Assembly: GCA_024405815.1 (NCBI GenBank) | Contig: JAKSNX010000006.1 | Span: forward strand, 1 to 52,251 | DNA length: 52,251 bases | From: Paludibacteraceae bacterium | GTDB lineage: Bacteria > Bacteroidota > Bacteroidia > Bacteroidales > Paludibacteraceae | Direction: 5' to 3' | Notes under the pieces: model-generated | Seen by the model: only the letters and a program-made list of their open reading frames with translations | Told to the model about the DNA's origin: nothing | Database searches by the model: none | Made by a program: the position numbers and the translations under genes | Part shown: positions 27,469 through 35,500 of the stretch, in pieces | Layout: each line of letters starts with the position of its first letter | Position numbering within the stretch: position 1 is the stretch's first letter

Positions 27469-27497
27469 CATACATCATACATCATACATCATACATT
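27469..27497. repeat. Heptamer array TCATACA at the rbfA/permease junction
   Basis: Four 7-bp units. The rbfA stop (TGA) and its last codons (Asn-Val) come from AATGTATGA, exactly as in uppP. Same orientation as the other arrays. Confidence 0.9.
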
Positions 27498-27830
27498 ACT
27501 ATGTAATAGTTTATCAATATTATCAATATAATCCAGTGAATCGTCCTTATAAAATGTAAGGGTTGGCACGGTACGCAGTTGGAATCTGGTGCGTGCCGCC
27601 AAATCGTGGCGTATGTTAACCGTCTTTGAATTTATAAAATCAAGCAATTCCTGCGATTTCTCTGATGGGAATATGCTTAAATACGCCCTTGCCACACTAA
27701 GGTCAGGGCTTATTCTTACTATGGTTACAGATACTATGGTGCCAGGCATCTGACGTGTCATTCCCAAAAAAATGGAGCTTAGCTCCTTTTGGATAAGTCT
27801 TGCAATTTTGTTTTGTCTTGTTGTTTCCAT
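27489..27830 (-). CDS. rbfA: Ribosome-binding factor A
   Basis: RbfA helps the maturation of the 5' end of 16S rRNA in the 30S subunit. A single KH-like domain of 113 residues: METTRQNKIARLIQKELSSI at the start, VTIVRISPDLSVARAYLSIFP in the core and RTVPTLTFYKDDSLDY near the end. The C-terminal LLHSNV is written by the TCATACA repeat, so the natural end may once have been different. Between the O-methyltransferase (28 bp gap) and the permease. Confidence 0.95.
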   Translation of the reverse strand: METTRQNKIARLIQKELSSIFLGMTRQMPGTIVSVTIVRISPDLSVARAYLSIFPSEKSQELLDFINSKTVNIRHDLAARTRFQLRTVPTLTFYKDDSLDYIDNIDKLLHSNV

Positions 27831-27858
27831 AATGTTTACATCGGGTTAAGTGGCAAAT

Positions 27859-28485
27859 TTATCTTACCCTCATAATGGTAAGCCCGTCACGCAGCGGTAA
27901 TATAAATCTGTCAACTCTCTCATCTTTTGCTATAAAATCGTTAAAGGCAATAAGCCCTTTTGTCTGATAATCGTTATTCTCAGGTGTCTCTGTAACCTTA
28001 CCTGCCCACAAGGTATTATCGGCAAGTATAAAACCACCCTTTCTCACCTTTGGTAGAACGCACTCAAAATACTCTATATAATCACGCTTATTTCCGTCTA
28101 TAAACACAAGGTCAAAAACCTCATCTATATCGGGTATAAGTTTTACGGCATCGCCTATCCTGAAATCTATTTTTTCAGCATACGGGCTCTGTGCAATGTA
28201 CTCTCTTGCCATATCCTCTATCTCATCATCAATGTCTAACGTAATAATTTTGCCGTTATCGGCAAGCCCCTCTGCCAGACACATGGCAGAGTAGCCTACG
28301 TATGTACCTATCTCCAATATGCGGCGTGGACTTATCATCCACGATATGGTACTAAGCAGCCTGCCCTGAATATGTCCGCTTACCATACGTGGGTGCAGCA
28401 GACGCACATTGGCATCACGGTCAAGTTTTGCCAGCAACTCACTCTCAGGCTGGGAATGCTCTAATATGTAATCTTCTATAGTCAT
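27859..28485 (-). CDS. O-methyltransferase (SAM-dependent, COMT-like)
   Basis: A 208-residue class I methyltransferase of the type-3 O-methyltransferase family. SAM motif RILEIGTYVGYSAMCLAEGL, acidic loop ITLDIDDE, and the metal/substrate motif DLVFIDGNKRDY. Homologues in bacteria include putative catechol or tRNA-hydroxyuridine (TrmR-like) methyltransferases; the translation-related neighbour rbfA would fit a TrmR-like role, but this is only a suggestion. Confidence 0.88.
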   Translation of the reverse strand: MTIEDYILEHSQPESELLAKLDRDANVRLLHPRMVSGHIQGRLLSTISWMISPRRILEIGTYVGYSAMCLAEGLADNGKIITLDIDDEIEDMAREYIAQSPYAEKIDFRIGDAVKLIPDIDEVFDLVFIDGNKRDYIEYFECVLPKVRKGGFILADNTLWAGKVTETPENNDYQTKGLIAFNDFIAKDERVDRFILPLRDGLTIMRVR

Positions 28486-28499
28486 GGGTCAAGGACTTG

Positions 28500-29720
28500 T
28501 CACTTATACATAAGTATCGTAAGTTTCTGCATATCAAAAATTTCTCTTGCACAACGCTGAATATCGGCGGCGGTAATGGCATTTATCTTCTCTTCCATCT
28601 CTTTAGATTCCATCACCTTGCCTGTATTTAAAAACTGCTTTGCCGTAGCCAATATCCACGATTCCTTGTTCTCTCCGCATATTGTAAGATACGACAGCAG
28701 ACGACGTTTGGCAATTTTTAGTTCATGCTCCGTTATGGGTCGGTCTGCAAAGCCACAAAGCGTATCCTTAACAATTTTCATCACTTTTTCCGTATCACAG
28801 TCATCACAGCCTAAATATATATTCCAATTACCTGTTTCATAATAGGCTGTATAGTTTGAATCCACCTCATATACAAGCCCCTCTTTTTCACGTAACTTCA
28901 TATTAAGGGCACTGCTCATAAAGTCTCCACCTAATATATTATTAAGTAGCGCAAATGCAAATCTGTTTTCATCATAAAGAGAGTAGCACCTATTGCCTAT
29001 CACCAAATGAGTCTGTTTGGTTCTCTTGTTTATACACCTCTCTATGGGAACATACGGTTTTAGTGACTCTCTTTCATACCCTCTTTTTACAGTCTGTACA
29101 GAGTCAAACACCTTATTTGCAAGATTCAGAACTCTCTCCTTGGAGTAATTGCCCATAATAAAAAAGAGCATTTGGTCAGGCGTGTATGTACGCCTATAGA
29201 AATCAAGGATTTTATCTTGTCTTACAGCCTTTAAAGTCTTCTTATCTCCAAGAATGTTTCTGCCAAGAGGATTACCGCAGAAAATAAGGTCTTCAAAATC
29301 ATCAAGTATTATCTCTGCAGGGTTATCTATATAACTGTCTATCTCATCACAAATCACACCCACCTCTTTATCTATGCACTTCTGACTGAACTGTGAGTCA
29401 AGCACCATTTGGGCTATAAGAGAGAACACCCTGTCAATGTGTCTTTTTAAGAATGCCGCATAAACGGTAGTATCCTCCTTAGTGGTATAGGCATTTATCT
29501 CTCCCCCGATGTCCTCTATACGGCTTATAATCTGCCTTGCAGAATATTTTGAAGTACCTTTAAACATTAAATGCTCCACAAGATGGGCATATCCACTCTC
29601 ACCCTGCAACTCATCTCTGGTACCTGTGTTAATAACCATACCACAATAAGAAACATCGCCCGCTACCTTTACATGCAGCAGGCGAATTCCAGATGGTAAA
29701 ATATAGTTATTTATATTCAA
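28500..29720 (-). CDS. M16-family zinc metallopeptidase
   Basis: An insulinase-type peptidase of 406 residues. The inverted zinc motif H46-L-V-E49-H50 is in GYAHLVEHLMFKGT, with a second acidic ligand expected in the downstream EVGVICDEID helix. The second half has the inactive M16 domain. No signal peptide is seen, so it should act in the cytosol. It follows the GldJ-like gene by 9 bp and precedes the O-methyltransferase by 14 bp. Confidence 0.93.
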   Translation of the reverse strand: MNINNYILPSGIRLLHVKVAGDVSYCGMVINTGTRDELQGESGYAHLVEHLMFKGTSKYSARQIISRIEDIGGEINAYTTKEDTTVYAAFLKRHIDRVFSLIAQMVLDSQFSQKCIDKEVGVICDEIDSYIDNPAEIILDDFEDLIFCGNPLGRNILGDKKTLKAVRQDKILDFYRRTYTPDQMLFFIMGNYSKERVLNLANKVFDSVQTVKRGYERESLKPYVPIERCINKRTKQTHLVIGNRCYSLYDENRFAFALLNNILGGDFMSSALNMKLREKEGLVYEVDSNYTAYYETGNWNIYLGCDDCDTEKVMKIVKDTLCGFADRPITEHELKIAKRRLLSYLTICGENKESWILATAKQFLNTGKVMESKEMEEKINAITAADIQRCAREIFDMQKLTILMYK

Positions 29721-29729
29721 CTTTACCTT

Positions 29730-31427
29730 TTACTTTTTAGCATTGTTTCCCCTATCGGCACCAACACGATGCATAGCACAACGGAAACCTATATCACTTG
29801 TACACTTATCCTGCTCAAGATAACGACGCTGTGCAGGAGACAACCAATATGCTCTGTCTTTCCAACCGCCACCTTTATATACACGTGTTCTGTTGGTAAT
29901 CTTAGTGGATAGCATACCTTCTGGGTCAGCAGGGTCATCAGCATCATACAAACGCTTGGTAGCCATATCAGGGTCTATAGAGACATCTTTCCATTTGCCG
30001 CCTTGTCCGTCATAACCACTCCTTACATCACCATCGTTGTAGTTACGCTTATCGTAAGCCAATCTGGTCAACACACTATCAGCATGAGTCAGTCCGTTAG
30101 CGGCAATCATCTCAGGAACCGCTTCCTCTACAGGCTGTTCTGCCGCACTCTCCTCTGAGCCATCTCCATAGTTCTCTTCTCCGCTATCCTCAGATGACTC
30201 TGACGATACAGAAGCAACCTCATTCTCATCTTGAGTCATTTTCTTATACTCAAAATCATATCTTAATCTACCCAAGTTATCAAGCTCATACGATGAAGCG
30301 GTATCCTTTACAGGAGCCAAATATACATTACCACGGAATGGGTTGTACTCTTGTAACTCATCGGTAGTGGTCTGACGATAAACATCCATTGTCCACTCAT
30401 TTACGTTACCAGCCATATTGTACAAACCGTATTCATTAGGCCAGAATGAGTTTACAGGAGCAGTTATAGTAGCCTTATCATTAAGGTCACCTGCAACACC
30501 CATCATATCACCACGTCCACGCACGTAGTTAGCCATAATCTTACCTCTTGACTTACGTTGTGGGTTACGTGTTTGAGAACCGTCCCAAGGATAGATACGT
30601 CTGTTATCATAATTCTCCATACCCTCTTGAGACTCAACACCGTATGCGGCAAACTCCCACTCAGCCTCTGTAGGCAGACGGAAATTAGGCAGCATCAAGC
30701 CATCGTTCATTGTGGTCTTGCGTACATCACCAAATGCGTTAGTGATAGGCGATTTCTCATTATCAGGGGTATAATCATTAACTTTCTCATACTTGCCCAT
30801 ATTAAATACCTTAGACTTGGCTATAGTGTCATTATCGGTTTTAGAAGAATCGCGGTAAATGGCGGCAAAATCGGGGAAGTCAATAACTCCGTTCTCCATA
30901 AGGATACGCTCATTTACACGGTCAGTACGCCAAACGCAATAGTCAGTAGCCTGCTCCCATGTAACACCCACTACAGGATACATATCGTATGCCACGTGTG
31001 TAAAGTAATAATTAAGGTATGGCTCATTATATGCCATCTCGTCACGCCAAACAGTAGAGTCTGGACGGCATTTTTTAGAAACCTTACCACCATACATCAA
31101 GTCCATCCAATATACATACTCACGCCAATCACGGTTAGAGATTTCATACTGGTCCATATAGAACGTGTTTACCGTTACACGGCGTGGATAGTGGTTCCAC
31201 TCTGTATACACATCCTCATTCACACGACCCATAGTGAATGTACCACCACCTATCAGAACCATTCCCGGAGGGGTGTCCTGCTCATAGTTATCCACTACTT
31301 GGAATCCGCCGTATTTGGCATTATTATATTTCCAACCTGTTGTATTTGATGTGCCCTTATTGCATGAAGAAGCAACCAAAACCAATGCACAAAGCAGAAG
31401 AAAATTTCTAAAAGATTTCAAATTCAT
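29730..31427 (-). CDS. GldJ/PorK-like FGE-fold lipoprotein
   Basis: A 565-residue lipoprotein with lipobox Cys22 (LVASSCNKG). It opens with GWKYNNAKYGGFQV and MVLIGGGTFTMG, a start typical of GldJ-like proteins of the type IX secretion/gliding apparatus. The FGE-type fold shows FRLPTEAEWEFAAYG, NMAGNVNEWTMDVYR and IGFRCAMHR, with a long acidic Ser/Glu-rich insert around residues 390-440. In Bacteroidota such lipoproteins form part of the T9SS ring or stabilise it. That fits the T9SS sorting domain on the GH13 enzyme at 1714-4677. GldJ versus PorK/GldK cannot be settled from sequence by eye. Confidence 0.8.
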   Translation of the reverse strand: MNLKSFRNFLLLCALVLVASSCNKGTSNTTGWKYNNAKYGGFQVVDNYEQDTPPGMVLIGGGTFTMGRVNEDVYTEWNHYPRRVTVNTFYMDQYEISNRDWREYVYWMDLMYGGKVSKKCRPDSTVWRDEMAYNEPYLNYYFTHVAYDMYPVVGVTWEQATDYCVWRTDRVNERILMENGVIDFPDFAAIYRDSSKTDNDTIAKSKVFNMGKYEKVNDYTPDNEKSPITNAFGDVRKTTMNDGLMLPNFRLPTEAEWEFAAYGVESQEGMENYDNRRIYPWDGSQTRNPQRKSRGKIMANYVRGRGDMMGVAGDLNDKATITAPVNSFWPNEYGLYNMAGNVNEWTMDVYRQTTTDELQEYNPFRGNVYLAPVKDTASSYELDNLGRLRYDFEYKKMTQDENEVASVSSESSEDSGEENYGDGSEESAAEQPVEEAVPEMIAANGLTHADSVLTRLAYDKRNYNDGDVRSGYDGQGGKWKDVSIDPDMATKRLYDADDPADPEGMLSTKITNRTRVYKGGGWKDRAYWLSPAQRRYLEQDKCTSDIGFRCAMHRVGADRGNNAKK

Positions 31428-31451
31428 AGCATTTAAAAATTCATTTGGCTA

Positions 31452-31459
31452 CAAAGATA
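31452..31459 (-). promoter_or_regulatory. -7 element (TATCTTTG) of the GldJ-like operon
   Basis: TATCTTTG on the minus strand, 25 bp before the ATG at 31427. It heads the seven-gene string down to DUF3109 and is divergent from the folP promoter. Confidence 0.6.
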
Positions 31460-31505
31460 ACTATTTTTATATATAAATATTGCGTTTTTAGGTAAAAATT
31501 TTCAT

Positions 31506-31540
31506 TTTGGTGTAAAAATCCTAAAAAATTACTAACTTTG
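31506..31540 (+). promoter_or_regulatory. Promoter of folP, giving a near-leaderless mRNA
   Basis: TTTG (31506-31509), 23 bp, TAACTTTG (31533-31540). Transcription would begin at or within a few bases of the folP ATG (31550), so the message has almost no leader. Confidence 0.6.
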
Positions 31541-31549
31541 TAGTTTGTA

Positions 31550-32323
31550 ATGATAGATACAATCAACGTTAGCGGGCAGTTGATGAGCCTTGACACTCCC
31601 AAGGTTATGGGGATACTGAATCTTACCCCTGACAGCTTTTATGCTGACAGCAGGTATGCGTTCTGTAATGTTGCAGACTCAGATATAGTGGATATCGGTG
31701 CTTGCAGTACAAGACCCGATGCCACGCCATGCACGGAGCAAGAGGAACTGGAACGCCTTAAAATGGCACTTCCCGATATAAAAAAACATTTACAAGGGAA
31801 GATTATCAGCATAGACACGTTCCGCCCTAAAGTTGCAGAGTGGGCTATACATAACATCGGGGCAACTATTGTAAATGATATAAGCGGGGGCTCAGAAGAG
31901 ATGTTTGAGTTAGTATCGGAGTTACACGCGGCATATATACTAACCTACCCTTATGGAGAGTCGGTTGACAAAATGCTATATTGGTTCTCCAAACAGATAG
32001 ACGCATTGACAGACAAAGGAGTGTGTGATATAATAATAGACCCTGGATTCGGGTTTGGGAAAACACAGGAATGCAATTTTAATATATTACACCACTTTAA
32101 CGTATTAAAGGTGTTAAGGTTACCAATACTAGCTGGCATATCGCGTAAAAGTATGATTTACAAAACATTGGGCATAACTCCAGAGGAGTCTTTAAACGGC
32201 ACCACAGTACTTGACACACTATTACTTGACAGAGGTGCTGACATACTCAGAGTACACGATGTTAAAGAGGCAAAAGAGGTTATTAAACTATACAATAAGA
32301 CAAAATGTTCTCATTCGGCATAA
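31550..32323 (+). CDS. folP: Dihydropteroate synthase
   Basis: FolP joins pterin diphosphate and para-aminobenzoate in folate synthesis, the target of sulfonamides. TIM barrel motifs: VMGILNLTPDSFYADSRY (residues about 20-37), DIGACSTRPDATP, IDTFRPKVAEWA, NDISGG, DPGFGFGKT and the C-terminal RVHDVKEAKEVIKLY. 257 residues, slightly short but complete. It overlaps cdaA by 19 bp; this folP-cdaA pairing is common in Bacteroidota. Confidence 0.97.
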   Translation: MIDTINVSGQLMSLDTPKVMGILNLTPDSFYADSRYAFCNVADSDIVDIGACSTRPDATPCTEQEELERLKMALPDIKKHLQGKIISIDTFRPKVAEWAIHNIGATIVNDISGGSEEMFELVSELHAAYILTYPYGESVDKMLYWFSKQIDALTDKGVCDIIIDPGFGFGKTQECNFNILHHFNVLKVLRLPILAGISRKSMIYKTLGITPEESLNGTTVLDTLLLDRGADILRVHDVKEAKEVIKLYNKTKCSHSA

Positions 32324-33072
32324 AAGACATAATAGATATCCTTATAGTAAGTATTCTGCTTTTCCAAGTATATAAGTTGCTTAAAGGAACTCAGGCAATG
32401 AACATATTTTTTGCCGTATTGGGTTTTATAATCATTTGGTTTTTAGTACTTTATGTATTTAGAATGGACCTTTTGGGAACCATTTTCAATGCCATAATGA
32501 GTTTTGGTGCCATAATCCTTATAGTATTGTTCCAAGATGAGATAAAAGGATTTCTTACAACGATGGGCAGCCGTACATCCAAGGGTTTGGTAGGGAAAAT
32601 AAAAAGTCTGTTTTTTGGAGCAGACAGCATAGAGTCTGATATTGACATAGACTCCATAGTGGAGGCTACAGAGAACTGTGCCAGAACAAAAACAGGTATG
32701 CTTATTGTAATTCAGAATGATGCAGACCTTGACATCTATGCAAAAACGGGAGAGATAATAAACTCCAAGATTAGTGCACGCCTTATAGAGAACATATTTT
32801 TTAAGAACACTCCATTACACGATGGGGCACTTATAATAGTGGGCAATAAGATGGTGTCGGCTGGCTGCATTCTGCCTGTATCACACAATCTTAACATACC
32901 TAAACACTTTGGATTGAGACATAGGGCGGCATTGGGCATATCAGAAAAGACCGATGCTTTAGCCATTGTGGTGTCAGAAGAGACAGGAAACATATCTGTT
33001 ACTAAGAACGGAGACATACAGTCACGCATAAAAGCAAATGAACTTAGAGACATATTATCAACCAATAAATAA
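32305..33072 (+). CDS. cdaA: Diadenylate cyclase CdaA
   Basis: A membrane-bound enzyme that makes cyclic di-AMP from two ATP. Three hydrophobic segments fill residues about 5-75, followed by the DAC domain. The catalytic motifs D173-G174-A175 (LHDGALIIVGN) and R205-H206-R207 (RHRAALG) are intact. Cyclic di-AMP controls K+ and osmolyte balance in many bacteria. The only obvious candidate target in the window is the RCK_C-bearing antiporter (19608-21905). No phosphodiesterase is seen here. Start overlaps folP by 19 bp. Confidence 0.95.
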   Translation: MFSFGIKDIIDILIVSILLFQVYKLLKGTQAMNIFFAVLGFIIIWFLVLYVFRMDLLGTIFNAIMSFGAIILIVLFQDEIKGFLTTMGSRTSKGLVGKIKSLFFGADSIESDIDIDSIVEATENCARTKTGMLIVIQNDADLDIYAKTGEIINSKISARLIENIFFKNTPLHDGALIIVGNKMVSAGCILPVSHNLNIPKHFGLRHRAALGISEKTDALAIVVSEETGNISVTKNGDIQSRIKANELRDILSTNK

Positions 33073-33080
33073 TTAACATT

Positions 33081-34577
33081 ATGAGTTACAAATTTATGAC
33101 GGCCGCTGAAGCCGCCGCAATGATTAAAAATGGTGATGTTGTAGGTATGAGCGGTTTCACACCTGCCGGTGCACCTAAAGAGGTTACTCTTGCTCTTGCC
33201 GCAATTGCAGAAAAAGAGCATGCAGAGGGTAGAGAATTTAAAATTGGAGTCTATACAGGTGCTTCAACAGGAGCAAGCTGCGATGGTGCATTGGCTAAGG
33301 CTAAGGCCATGTCGTTCAGAACCCCATACCAATCTAACAAGGATTTGCGTGCATATCTTAATGACCCTCAAGGTGTTGATTACTACGATGCACACCTTAG
33401 TATGCTTGCACAGGAACTCCGCTACGGATTCCTTCCAAAGCCTACATTTGCCATCATAGAGGCATGTGATTTGACAGAAAACGGTGAGATAGTTCTTACA
33501 TCGGGTGTAGGAAACACACCAACTTTCGCTCGCCTTGCAGATAAAATCATTATTGAGTTAAACGCACGCCACTCAAAACAGTTGAGAGGAATGCACGATA
33601 TTTACGAGCCACTTGACCCACCTGCACGTCATGAGATTCCTATCTACTCTCCAAGCGACCGTGCCGGTTCAGAGATTCTTAAAGTTGACCCTAAAAAGAT
33701 TGTAGCCGTAGTTGAGACCAACCGTAAAGATGAGGTTGGCGGATTCACAGCCCCCGATGAGATTACAAGCCGCATTGGTAAGAACGTATCGGAGTTCCTT
33801 ACTGCAGAAATCAAGGCTGGCAGAATACCATCATCATTCTTGCCAATACAGTCAGGTGTAGGAAACATTGCAAATGCAGTTATGGACGAACTTGGAAACA
33901 ACCCACACATTCCTACATTCAAGATGTACACAGAGGTTATACAAGATGCCGTAATAGACCTTATGAAGAAAGGCAGAATAGATTTTGCAAGCGGCTGCTC
34001 CATGACAGTTACAGACCCTGTACTTCAAGAGGTTTACGATAATATGGATTTCTTCCATAATAAGATTCTGTTACGTCCGCAAGAGATTTCAAACAACCCA
34101 GGACTTGTACGCCGTATGGGTCTTATCACCATAAACACCGCACTTGAGGCAGATATTTATGGTAACGTAAACTCAACCCATGTAACAGGCACCAAGATGA
34201 TGAACGGTATTGGTGGTAGCTGCGACTTTACACGTAACGCATACATATCCATATTCACTACACCTGCCACTGCAAAAGACGGTATGATAAGTTCTATAGT
34301 TCCTATGGTTTCTCACCTTGACCAAAGTGAGCACTCTGTTAAGGTTCTTATTACAGAGTATGGTATTGCAGACCTCAGAGGCAAATCTCCACGTCAGAGA
34401 GCACAGCTTATTATTGACAACTGCGTTGACCCTATCTACAAACCTATGCTTAAAGAGTATCTTAGCATTGCAAGTAAAGGTCAGACACCTCATAACCTTG
34501 CGGCATGCTTTGGTATGCACCGCACATTCCTTGAGACAGGCGATATGCGTAAAACAGATTTCAGCAAATTCTGCTAA
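33081..34577 (+). CDS. Acetyl-CoA hydrolase/transferase family (succinate CoA-transferase)
   Basis: A class I CoA-transferase of 498 residues, most like succinate:acetate or succinate:propionate CoA-transferases used in the fermentative route from succinate to propionate or for acetate-linked CoA recycling. Visible: VVGMSGFTPAGAPKEV near residue 20, GVGNTPTFARLAD, VVETNRKDEVGG, the catalytic region MYTEVIQDAVIDL (likely Glu near 284) and the DLRGKSPRQRAQ segment of the family. It starts 8 bp after cdaA and ends at a strong terminator. Confidence 0.92.
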   Translation: MSYKFMTAAEAAAMIKNGDVVGMSGFTPAGAPKEVTLALAAIAEKEHAEGREFKIGVYTGASTGASCDGALAKAKAMSFRTPYQSNKDLRAYLNDPQGVDYYDAHLSMLAQELRYGFLPKPTFAIIEACDLTENGEIVLTSGVGNTPTFARLADKIIIELNARHSKQLRGMHDIYEPLDPPARHEIPIYSPSDRAGSEILKVDPKKIVAVVETNRKDEVGGFTAPDEITSRIGKNVSEFLTAEIKAGRIPSSFLPIQSGVGNIANAVMDELGNNPHIPTFKMYTEVIQDAVIDLMKKGRIDFASGCSMTVTDPVLQEVYDNMDFFHNKILLRPQEISNNPGLVRRMGLITINTALEADIYGNVNSTHVTGTKMMNGIGGSCDFTRNAYISIFTTPATAKDGMISSIVPMVSHLDQSEHSVKVLITEYGIADLRGKSPRQRAQLIIDNCVDPIYKPMLKEYLSIASKGQTPHNLAACFGMHRTFLETGDMRKTDFSKFC

Positions 34578-34596
34578 TCAGAGTTTCTATAAAGAG

Positions 34597-34630
34597 AACC
34601 GCCGCACCAAATTGGTGAGGCGGTTTTTTT
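34597..34630 (+). terminator. Terminator after the CoA-transferase gene
   Basis: Stem AACCGCC/GGCGGTT with an inner CACC/GGTG stem, loop AAATT, followed by seven T. The T run touches the stop codon of the convergent glycosyltransferase gene. Confidence 0.88.
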
Positions 34631-35489
34631 ATGGATTAAAGATATAGTGCAGTTTTAGTAAATCGAGTGCTAAAAGAGAGGATTTCTTAGACATAACCTT
34701 CTTTATCAAATATTGATAATGCAATTTTATAACATAACGCACCAACCTGTCTATCTTGGCTCTTTTTATTTTTTTATATACAACCCAAAGCCTTATAGCA
34801 CTCATTGCTTCATCGTAGGAGTAGTATTCAGCTAATTTTAATAGATTTAGGCATGATTCCTTAACCTTATTAAGATAAGTTTCATTATTAGATATACCCA
34901 AATGGACTAAAGGATTATCAATGTACTCTATTTTAGTGGTTTCTGATACCCGATATGCAAGCATAGTGTCCTCATGTCCGTAACCAGATATATTGTCATC
35001 AAACATGTATGCAAGAAACAACTCTCTGTCTATCAAAAAATTAAACGATGTAAACACATGATTCTCCACATATTTGGTCTCAACCTTAGCATTGTACATC
35101 TGTTCAATACTGAAATCATCAGTCAATGGATAAGGATATAACGCTCTCCCTCCGAATACACACACATTCTCTTTTAGACATGGAATGTAGTTTTTAATAA
35201 AATCATTACTGCATATTTGAGCGTCACAATCTATAAACAACAGAAAATTATGCTTGGCGTGAACCGCCAAAGCATTGCGAATAGCACTTCTGCCTTGATT
35301 CTCATCATACTTAAAAAAAGTTACGTATGGGTACTCACTTATCTCTTTTATGGCATCAAGGCACTCTGTGGAGGCGTCATCGGCCACTAATATATCATAA
35401 TCAACATCAGCCTCTTCACATTGGCGGTGCAACTCCTTTATAAGTTCACGGCTGTCAAAATTATATATGGGTACCAATATTGATATCAT
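34629..35489 (-). CDS. Glycosyltransferase family 2
   Basis: A GT-A-fold sugar transferase: ISILVPIYNFDS, nucleotide-binding DILVADDAST and the metal motif LFIDCDAQ near residue 90, then GYGHEDTMLAYRV. A positively charged helical tail suits membrane binding. I start it at MISILVPIYNF (35489), 11 bp after the polA stop; the frame from 35519 overlaps polA and adds residues lacking in the family. 286 residues. Acceptor unknown. Likely in surface polysaccharide or lipid glycosylation. Confidence 0.88.
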   Translation of the reverse strand: MISILVPIYNFDSRELIKELHRQCEEADVDYDILVADDASTECLDAIKEISEYPYVTFFKYDENQGRSAIRNALAVHAKHNFLLFIDCDAQICSNDFIKNYIPCLKENVCVFGGRALYPYPLTDDFSIEQMYNAKVETKYVENHVFTSFNFLIDRELFLAYMFDDNISGYGHEDTMLAYRVSETTKIEYIDNPLVHLGISNNETYLNKVKESCLNLLKLAEYYSYDEAMSAIRLWVVYKKIKRAKIDRLVRYVIKLHYQYLIKKVMSKKSSLLALDLLKLHYIFNP

Positions 35490-35500
35490 TTGCACTACGT

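Noticed and set aside
30558-31349. 263-codon plus-strand frame opposite the GldJ-like gene
   Set aside because: Antisense shadow; the minus-strand gene has a lipobox, a promoter and clear motifs.
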